From contig NZ_JACHLP010000004.1 in NCBI RefSeq assembly GCF_014204525.1, forward strand, positions 248,001 to 312,000: 64,000 nt of DNA, in the 5' to 3' direction. The position numbers and the translations under genes were made by a program. Positions 58,273 through 64,000 of this stretch are shown one piece after another. The notes beneath the pieces were generated by a model. That model worked only from the letters and a program-made list of their open reading frames with translations. It did no database searches and had not been told where the DNA came from. This DNA is from Roseateles oligotrophus. GTDB taxonomy: Bacteria; Pseudomonadota; Gammaproteobacteria; Burkholderiales; Burkholderiaceae_C. Position 1 is the first letter of the stretch. The number at the start of each line of letters is the position of its first letter.

Positions 58273-60285
58273 TCAAATTTTCAACAGGCCACGCACGGCC
58301 AGCACCAAGGCCTCGGTCGTGATGCCGAAGTGGCGGTAGAGCGCGGGCGCCGGGGCGGATTCGCCAAATGTGCGCATGCCGATGACGGCGCCGCGCCGGC
58401 CCACGTATTTGCGCCAGAAGTCGGGTTGGGCGGCCTCGATGGCGACGGTGGGCAGGTCCGGCGGCAGCACTTCGTCCTGGTAGGCGCTGCTTTGCGCATC
58501 AAAACGGTTGCTGCAGGGCATGGAGACCACGCGCACCGCCACACCCAGCGCGGCCAATTGCTCCTGCGCCTGCACGGCCAGCTGCACTTCGGAGCCGGTG
58601 GCGAGGAGGACGGCGCACGGCTGGGCGGCCTCGCGCAGCACATAGGCGCCGCGTTCTATGCCCTCGGCCTGTTCGGGCCGGCTCAGGGCGGGCAGGTTCT
58701 GGCGCGACAGCACCAGGGCGCTGGGCCCGTCGCGGCGCTGCAGGGCCGCACTCCAGGCCAGGGCGGTTTCCTGCGCGTCGCAGGGGCGCCAGACCTCCAG
58801 GCCGGGGATGATGCGCAGGCTGGGCACATGCTCCACCGCCTGGTGGGTGGGGCCGTCCTCGCCCAGGCCTATGCTGTCGTGGGTGAAGACGTGGATGACT
58901 TGCAACTTCATCAGCGCGGCCATGCGGATGGCGTTGCGGCTGTAGTCGCTGAAGGTCAAAAAGGTGCCGCCGTAGGGGATGAAGCCGCCGTGCAAGGCCA
59001 TGCCATTCATCAGGGCGGCCATGCCGAATTCGCGCACGCCGTAGCTGAGGTGGTTGCCGGCCTGGTCGCGGCCGGCGCTGACGCAGCCCTTGAAATTCGT
59101 GAGGTTGGAGCTGCTCAGGTCGGCGCTGCCGCCGAAGATCTCGGGCAGCAGGGGGGCCAGCGCATCCAGGGCTAACTGGCTGGATTTGCGGGTGGCGAGG
59201 GGCTGGGTGGCGGCGGCGAGCTGGCGCAGCTTGTCCGCCAGCTCGGTCTCGAAGGCCTGGGGCAGGTCGCCGCGCCAGCGCCGCTCCAGTTCCTCGGCCA
59301 GTTCGGGGTAGTCGCTGCGATAGGCCTCGAAGCGCAGGCGCCAGACCTGTTCGGCCGTGCGGCCCCGCTCGGTGGCCGACCAGGCGCTGACCAGTTCGGC
59401 CGGCACTTCGAAGGGCGGGGCCGGCCAGTCCAGGGCCTCGCGCATGGCCTGGGTCTCGGCCTTGCCCAGGGGGGCGCCGTGCACATCGTGGCCGCCGGCC
59501 TTGTTGGGCGCGCCCTGGCCGATGCGGGTCTGGCAGCAGATCAGCGTGGGGCGGCCGTCGGGCTGCTGCGCCTGCTCGCGGGCTTGTTGGAGGGCGGCGT
59601 CCACGGCCGCTGGGTCGTGGCCGTCGACTTTGGCGATGACGTTCCAGCCATAGGCCCTGAAACGGGCCGGCGTGTCGTCGCTGAACCAGGCCTGCACATG
59701 GCCGTCGATGGAGATGCCGTTGTCGTCGTAGAGCGCGATCAGCTTGGACAGGCGCAGCGTGCCGGCCAGGCTGCAGGCCTCGTGGCTGATGCCTTCCATC
59801 AAGCAGCCATCGCCCATGAAGACATAGCTCATGTGATTGATGACGGCATGGCCGGGGCGGTTGAACTCGGCCGCCAGCAGCTTCTCGGCCAGGGCCATGC
59901 CCACTGCATTGGCCAGGCCCTGGCCCAGCGGGCCGGTGGTGGTCTCGACGCCGGGGGTCAGGCCTTGCTCGGGGTGGCCGGGGGTGAGGCTCAGCAGCTG
60001 GCGGAACTTCTTCAGCTCTTCCAGCGGCAGTGCATAAGCCGTTAGATGCAGCAAGGCGTAGAGCAGCATGGAGGCATGGCCGTTGGAGAGCACGAAGCGG
60101 TCGCGGTCCGGCCAGGCGGGGTTGCTGGGGTTGTGCTTGAGGTGGCGGGTCCACAGCACGGTGGCCATCTCGGCCATGCCCAGCGGCGCGCCGGGGTGGC
60201 CGCTCTGCGCTTGCTCGACCGCGTCCACCGCCAGAAAGCGCAGGGCGTGCGCCATGCGGGTCAGGGAGGGTGTGCCGCTGCTCAT
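58273..60285 (-). CDS. cbbT: Transketolase
   Basis: A 670-residue thiamine diphosphate enzyme that rearranges C2 units in the Calvin and pentose phosphate pathways. Cofactor motifs include [13 protein letters not shown], the [13 protein letters not shown] metal/TPP site and the [10 protein letters not shown] and [12 protein letters not shown] stretches. The start at 60285 (MSSGTPSL) overlaps the cbbP stop by four bases (ATGA). A longer frame to 60699 is a shadow of cbbP. Confidence 0.96.
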   Translation of the reverse strand: MSSGTPSLTRMAHALRFLAVDAVEQAQSGHPGAPLGMAEMATVLWTRHLKHNPSNPAWPDRDRFVLSNGHASMLLYALLHLTAYALPLEELKKFRQLLSLTPGHPEQGLTPGVETTTGPLGQGLANAVGMALAEKLLAAEFNRPGHAVINHMSYVFMGDGCLMEGISHEACSLAGTLRLSKLIALYDDNGISIDGHVQAWFSDDTPARFRAYGWNVIAKVDGHDPAAVDAALQQAREQAQQPDGRPTLICCQTRIGQGAPNKAGGHDVHGAPLGKAETQAMREALDWPAPPFEVPAELVSAWSATERGRTAEQVWRLRFEAYRSDYPELAEELERRWRGDLPQAFETELADKLRQLAAATQPLATRKSSQLALDALAPLLPEIFGGSADLSSSNLTNFKGCVSAGRDQAGNHLSYGVREFGMAALMNGMALHGGFIPYGGTFLTFSDYSRNAIRMAALMKLQVIHVFTHDSIGLGEDGPTHQAVEHVPSLRIIPGLEVWRPCDAQETALAWSAALQRRDGPSALVLSRQNLPALSRPEQAEGIERGAYVLREAAQPCAVLLATGSEVQLAVQAQEQLAALGVAVRVVSMPCSNRFDAQSSAYQDEVLPPDLPTVAIEAAQPDFWRKYVGRRGAVIGMRTFGESAPAPALYRHFGITTEALVLAVRGLLKI

Positions 60286-61181
60286 GCCAGGCTCCCGGCT
60301 TCGCTGCTGCTGGCCTTTTTGCGCCGCTCCATCATGCGCCAGACAAAGGGGGTGAAGATCAGCTGCATGGCCAACTCCATCTTGCCGCCGGGCACGACGA
60401 TGGTGTTGGCGCGCGACATAAAGCTGTTGTGGATCATGTTCAGCAGGTATTGGAAGTCGATGCCCTTGGGCTGGGCGAAGCGGATCACCACCATGCTCTC
60501 GTCGGCCGCCGGGATCTCGCGGGCGATGAAGGGGTTGGAGGTGTCCACCATGGGCACGCGCTGGAAGTTCACATGGGTGTGGGCGAACTGCGGGCAGATG
60601 TAGTGCACATAGTCGGGCATGCGGCGCAGGATGGTGTCGGTGACGGCCTCGGTGCTGTAGCCGCGGCTGGACTTGTCGCGCCAGAGCTTTTGTATCCACT
60701 CCAGATTGATGACGGGCACGACGCCGATCAACAGATCGGGGTATTGCGCGATGTTCAGCTCGGGTGTGACGACGGCGCCGTGCAGGCCTTCGTAGAACAG
60801 CAGGTCGGTGTTGGGGCTCAGGTCTTGCCAGGGCGTGAAGGTGCCGGGCTTTTGATTGAAGGGCGCGGCCTCCTGCTCGTCGTGCAGGTATTTGCGGCTT
60901 TGGCCGCGGCCCGTGCGGGCGTAGTCGGAGAACAGGGCCTCCAGCTCGGTGAAGAGATTGTTCTCGGGGCCGAAATGGCTGAAGTGCGGGTTGCCGGCGG
61001 CCTCGGCCTCGGCCAGGCGCAGCTTCATCTCGGCGCGGTCGTAGCGGTGGAAGCTGTCGCCCTCGATGATGGCGGCTTCCACGCTTTCGCGCCGGAAGAT
61101 GTTCTGGAAGGTGCGCGTGACCGAGGTGGTGCCCGCGCCGGAGGAGCCGGTGATGGCGATGATGGGATGGCGGACTGACAT
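60282..61181 (-). CDS. cbbP: Phosphoribulokinase
   Basis: A 299-residue prokaryotic-type kinase forming ribulose-1,5-bisphosphate, a reaction unique to the Calvin cycle. The P-loop is [20 protein letters not shown] carries the catalytic Asp; and [10 protein letters not shown] and [10 protein letters not shown] are family motifs. An AGAGGAAACC Shine-Dalgarno lies before the ATG at 61181. Its presence with cbbX shows that this organism can fix CO2. Confidence 0.97.
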   Translation of the reverse strand: MSVRHPIIAITGSSGAGTTSVTRTFQNIFRRESVEAAIIEGDSFHRYDRAEMKLRLAEAEAAGNPHFSHFGPENNLFTELEALFSDYARTGRGQSRKYLHDEQEAAPFNQKPGTFTPWQDLSPNTDLLFYEGLHGAVVTPELNIAQYPDLLIGVVPVINLEWIQKLWRDKSSRGYSTEAVTDTILRRMPDYVHYICPQFAHTHVNFQRVPMVDTSNPFIAREIPAADESMVVIRFAQPKGIDFQYLLNMIHNSFMSRANTIVVPGGKMELAMQLIFTPFVWRMMERRKKASSSEAGSLA

Positions 61182-61201
61182 TTTGGTTTCCTCTTTTTTG
61201 A

Positions 61202-62287
61202 TCAGACGCGAAACAGGCTGCGCTCGCAGAACAAGGGGTTCGGTTCGCTGGGGGCTTGCGGCTCGGCGTGGTAGCGCTCGATGCGCTCCACCTCGTGGCG
61301 GGAGCCGAACACCAGGCCTATGCGTTGGTGCAGCTGGGTCGGCTGCTCCTGCAGCACCGGGCCGTAGCCGGTGCTGGCGCGGCCGCCGGCTTGTTCGATC
61401 AGAAAGCCTATGGGGTTGGCCTCGTAGAGCAGGCGCAGGCGGCCGGGCTTGCTGGCGTCCTTGCTGTCGCGCGGGTAGAGGAAGACGCCGCCGCGGGTCA
61501 GGATGCGGTGGGCCTCTGCCACCATGGAGGCGATCCAGCGCATATTGAAGTCCTTTTCGCGCGGGCCGGATTTGCCGGCCAGGCATTCGTCCACAAAGCG
61601 CTTGACCGGGGCCTCCCAGAAGCGGCTGTTGGAGGCGTTGATGGCGAACTCCTGGGTGCTGGGCGGGACCTGCATGCGGGGGTGGGTGAGCATGAATTCG
61701 CCCAGGTCCTTGTCCAGCGTGAAGCCGTCCACGCCATCGCCCACGCTCAGCACCAGCATGGTGCTGGGGCCGTAGAGGGCGTAGCCGGCGGCCACTTGCT
61801 CGCGGCCGGCTTGCAGGAAATCGGCCTCGCTCAATTCCTCGTCGCCCGACGGCGCGCGCAGGATGGAAAAAATGCTGCCCACGGTGAGGTTGACGTCGAT
61901 ATTGCTGGAGCCGTCCAGCGGGTCGAACACCAGCAGATAGCTGCCGCGCGGGTAGGCTGCGGGGATGGGGTAGGGCGCTTCCAGCTCCTCGGAGGCCATG
62001 CCGGCCAGATGACCGCCCCACTCATTGATGCGCAAAAAGTAATCGTTGGCCAGCACGTCCAGCTTCTGCTGGGTCTCGCCTTGCACATTGATGCTGTTGC
62101 CGCCCAGCTCGCCGGTTTGCGCCCCATGCACACCGGCCAGGGCGCCCTGGCCCACGGCGCGGGCGATGGCCTTGCAGGCCATGGCCACGTCCAGGATCAG
62201 GGCGTTGAAGTTGCCGCTGGCGGCGGGGTAGCGGCGGCGTTGCTCGATCAGGTACTGGGTCAGGGTTTGGCGTCCGGTCAGGGGCAT
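61202..62287 (-). CDS. cbbF: Fructose-1,6-bisphosphatase class I
   Basis: A 361-residue phosphatase of the Calvin cycle. Metal and substrate motifs are [21 protein letters not shown] and the C-terminal GGVFLYPRD with [13 protein letters not shown]. The start at 62287 (MPLTGRQTL) has GGAG seven bases upstream; the in-frame ATG at 62350 adds a non-conserved leader. It is 20 bases ahead of cbbP and 69 bases after cbbY. Confidence 0.96.
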   Translation of the reverse strand: MPLTGRQTLTQYLIEQRRRYPAASGNFNALILDVAMACKAIARAVGQGALAGVHGAQTGELGGNSINVQGETQQKLDVLANDYFLRINEWGGHLAGMASEELEAPYPIPAAYPRGSYLLVFDPLDGSSNIDVNLTVGSIFSILRAPSGDEELSEADFLQAGREQVAAGYALYGPSTMLVLSVGDGVDGFTLDKDLGEFMLTHPRMQVPPSTQEFAINASNSRFWEAPVKRFVDECLAGKSGPREKDFNMRWIASMVAEAHRILTRGGVFLYPRDSKDASKPGRLRLLYEANPIGFLIEQAGGRASTGYGPVLQEQPTQLHQRIGLVFGSRHEVERIERYHAEPQAPSEPNPLFCERSLFRV

Positions 62288-62356
62288 GGCAGTCTCCGAG
62301 ATGGTTTTGAATGGGGGTGAGCAAGGCTTGGGCCAGGTGCCGGGCTGCAAGCCTTT

Positions 62357-63088
62357 TCAGACGCTGAGGGCCAGCCCGCCCTGGGCGAAGCGCTGCCTGA
62401 GTTCGCTCAAACGGGGCAGGGGCCTGCCCTCGTCGGCCTCGTGCAGCCACCAGGCCTGGCTGAAGTCCTGGCCCCGGGTGTAGGCGCTGGGGGCGACCAG
62501 GGTGGACAGGCCGGCCGCGCGGGCGGCGCGCAGGCCGATTTCAGAGTCCTCGATGGCCAGGCAGGCCGAGGCCGGCAGCTTCAGCTGGGCCAGCACCTGC
62601 TGGTAGACCTGGGGGTCGGGCTTTTTGCGCGGGGCCGTGCTGCCGTCGCCGACGGCGGCAAACCAGCGCCGCCACAAGGAACCCAGCTGGGGCCGCAGCA
62701 AGGCCTCGATATTGGCCGGCGTGGTGGTGGTGGCCAGGGCCAGGGGCAGGCCAAGCTGGGCGGCGGCTTCCAGCAAGTCCAGCACGCCGGGGCGCAGGGG
62801 CAGGTGGCTTTGCTGCAAGGCCTCGGTATAGAACCGGGTTTTGAGGGCGTGGATGGCGGCGATGCAGGCGGGCGTGTCCTGATGCTTGGCCGTGGCGGGT
62901 TCGTGCATCTGCCAGAAATGGGCGATGCGCTCGTGTCCACCTGCCACTTTGAGCAGCCGGGTGTAAAGCTGCTGATCCCAGTGCCAGCCCAGCTTGAGCG
63001 TGGCAAAGGCCTGGTTGAAGGCGGCCAGATGGGCGGATTCGGTGTCGGCCAGCGTGCCGTCCACATCAAAGATCAAGGCTTGCAGCAT
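62357..63088 (-). CDS. cbbY: HAD phosphatase CbbY (xylulose-1,5-bisphosphate phosphatase)
   Basis: A 243-residue HAD-superfamily phosphatase. The nucleophile motif [11 protein letters not shown] is followed by HLAAFNQAF and [21 protein letters not shown]. This is the CbbY pattern, rather than phosphoglycolate phosphatase CbbZ. CbbY removes xylulose-1,5-bisphosphate, a Rubisco misfire inhibitor, and works with CbbX. Motif II (ATTTT), Lys in RKKPDPQVY and acidic IEDSEIGL complete the active site. Its start overlaps the end of cbbX by 23 bases. Confidence 0.9.
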   Translation of the reverse strand: MLQALIFDVDGTLADTESAHLAAFNQAFATLKLGWHWDQQLYTRLLKVAGGHERIAHFWQMHEPATAKHQDTPACIAAIHALKTRFYTEALQQSHLPLRPGVLDLLEAAAQLGLPLALATTTTPANIEALLRPQLGSLWRRWFAAVGDGSTAPRKKPDPQVYQQVLAQLKLPASACLAIEDSEIGLRAARAAGLSTLVAPSAYTRGQDFSQAWWLHEADEGRPLPRLSELRQRFAQGGLALSV

Positions 63089-64000
63089 GGCGCGTTCCCT
63101 CGCTGTTGAAGAGGCTGCTGGCCAGGATGTCGGCCGGCGCCACGGTGCAGAGTTCTTCGGCGCTGAGCTGGCGGCCGGGGTCGGCAAACAGGCGGCTGGC
63201 CTGGCGCAGGCGGGCGCGGTCCAGGGCATTGCGCACGCTGCGGGCGTTGGCAAACTGGGGCTGGGCCAGGCGCAGGGTCAGGTAACGCTCGAACGCAGCG
63301 GCCCCACCTTCGCCAAAGCGGTAGTTCTGGGCGGCCAGCATTTGCTGGGCGATCTGCATCAGCTCGGGCGCGCTGTAGTCGGGGAACTGCAGGTGATGGG
63401 CGACGCGCGAGCGCATGCCGGGGTTGGACTGGAAGAAGGTGTCCATGCGGTCCCGGTAGCCGGCCAGGATGACGACCAGGTCATCGCGGTGGTTCTCCAT
63501 CATCTGCAGCAGGATCTCGATCGCCTCCTGGCCGTAGTCGCGCTCGTTCTCGGGGCGGTAGAGGTAGTAGGCCTCGTCGATGAAGAGCACGCCGCCCATG
63601 GCGCGCTTGATGACCTCGCGGGTCTTGGGCGCCGTGTGGCCGATGTACTGGCCCACCAGGTCGTCGCGCGTGACCGAGACCACATGGCCTTTGCGCACAT
63701 AGCCCAGGCGGTGCAGGATGGTGGCGCAGCGCAGGGCCACCGTGGTCTTGCCGGTGCCAGGGTTGCCGGTGAAGCACATATGCAGGCCCGGCGCCTGGGC
63801 GGCCAGGCCGAAGTTCAGGCGCAGCTTGTCGATCACCAAGAGGGCGGCGATGTCGCGGATGCGCGCCTTCACGCTCGCCAGGCCCACCAGCTCTTGGTCC
63901 AGCTCGCGCAGCACGCTTTCGATCTGCGTGTCGGCCAGCACCTCGGCGACCGAGCGGGCCTGGGCCAGCGGACTGGGCTCGGCCGCCACGGTGACTTCGG
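63066..64000 (-). CDS. cbbX: Red-type Rubisco activase CbbX (5' end at or beyond window edge)
   Basis: An AAA+ remodelling ATPase that frees inhibited red-type (form IC) Rubisco. Walker [11 protein letters not shown], Walker [12 protein letters not shown], the pore loop YIGHTAPKT and sensor regions ([17 protein letters not shown]) are intact. A GTG at 63989 could start a 307-residue protein, but the frame stays open to the edge of the window, so the true start may lie beyond. cbbL and cbbS are expected upstream. It leads the visible cbb operon. Confidence 0.94.
   Translation of the reverse strand, partial: EVTVAAEPSPLAQARSVAEVLADTQIESVLRELDQELVGLASVKARIRDIAALLVIDKLRLNFGLAAQAPGLHMCFTGNPGTGKTTVALRCATILHRLGYVRKGHVVSVTRDDLVGQYIGHTAPKTREVIKRAMGGVLFIDEAYYLYRPENERDYGQEAIEILLQMMENHRDDLVVILAGYRDRMDTFFQSNPGMRSRVAHHLQFPDYSAPELMQIAQQMLAAQNYRFGEGGAAAFERYLTLRLAQPQFANARSVRNALDRARLRQASRLFADPGRQLSAEELCTVAPADILASSLFNSEGTRHAASLDL

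Overview
The window is high-GC DNA from a betaproteobacterium, most likely Burkholderiales near Rubrivivax, Roseateles or Pelomonas. That placement is an inference from the hemC-hemD-hemX-hemY order, the gmk-rpoZ pair, class IC-type cbb genes and a Cupriavidus-like hox/hyp cluster. The combination of an uptake [NiFe]-hydrogenase with Calvin-cycle genes points to a facultative hydrogen-oxidising autotroph. The neighbours are housekeeping genes, so the cluster appears to be chromosomal rather than on a megaplasmid.

Layout. (1) 1-1.3 kb: end of an integron cassette array, with two cassette genes, one clear attC site and a second degenerate one; no integrase is in view. (2) 1.5-3.9 kb: a two-component system on the minus strand. 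(3) 4-7.6 kb: argH, divergent from an AlgZ/AlgR-type LytS/LytTR pair. (4) 7.6-15.1 kb: an accessory block with a TPR-like membrane protein, a duplicated-permease ABC transporter, a small YjfB-like protein, and a Ser/Thr kinase with its ECF sigma factor. (5) 15.2-28.1 kb: housekeeping genes ppc, hemCDXY, two identical tRNA-Arg(ACG) genes, an alpha-methylacyl-CoA racemase, greB, a RelA/SpoT protein, rpoZ and gmk.

(6) 28.3-48.1 kb: a contiguous hydrogenase locus in the order hoxK-hoxG-hupE-hoxZ-hoxM-hoxL-hoxO-hoxQ-hoxR-hoxT-hoxV-hypA-hypB-hypF-hypC-hypD-hypE-hypX-hoxA-hoxB-hoxC. It begins with a near-consensus sigma-54 promoter. HoxK carries the six cysteines of the oxygen-tolerant [4Fe-3S] cluster. 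HoxBC is the regulatory H2 sensor and HoxA the NtrC-type activator. The matching kinase, HoxJ, lies 6 kb further on. (7) 48.1-53.7 kb: a minus-strand FIST / hybrid histidine kinase / HD-GYP operon wedged between hoxC and hoxJ. It looks like a NosP-type nitric-oxide and c-di-GMP signalling unit. (8) 55.4-57.2 kb: a nucleotidyltransferase/HEPN toxin-antitoxin-like pair, REP-like palindromes with a kinase-gene scrap between them, and a DUF1428 gene. (9) 57.2-64 kb: a minus-strand Calvin-cycle operon transcribed cbbX-cbbY-cbbF-cbbP-cbbT-cbbA. Its upstream part, where cbbLS would be expected, is beyond the window.

How it fits together (inference from the families): HoxBC senses H2 and signals through HoxJ to HoxA, which with sigma-54 activates the hoxK promoter. 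The Hyp and accessory Hox proteins build the oxygen-tolerant membrane-bound hydrogenase, which feeds electrons to quinone through HoxZ. The energy supports CO2 fixation by the adjacent cbb operon. The FIST/HD-GYP unit may couple another gas or redox signal to c-di-GMP.
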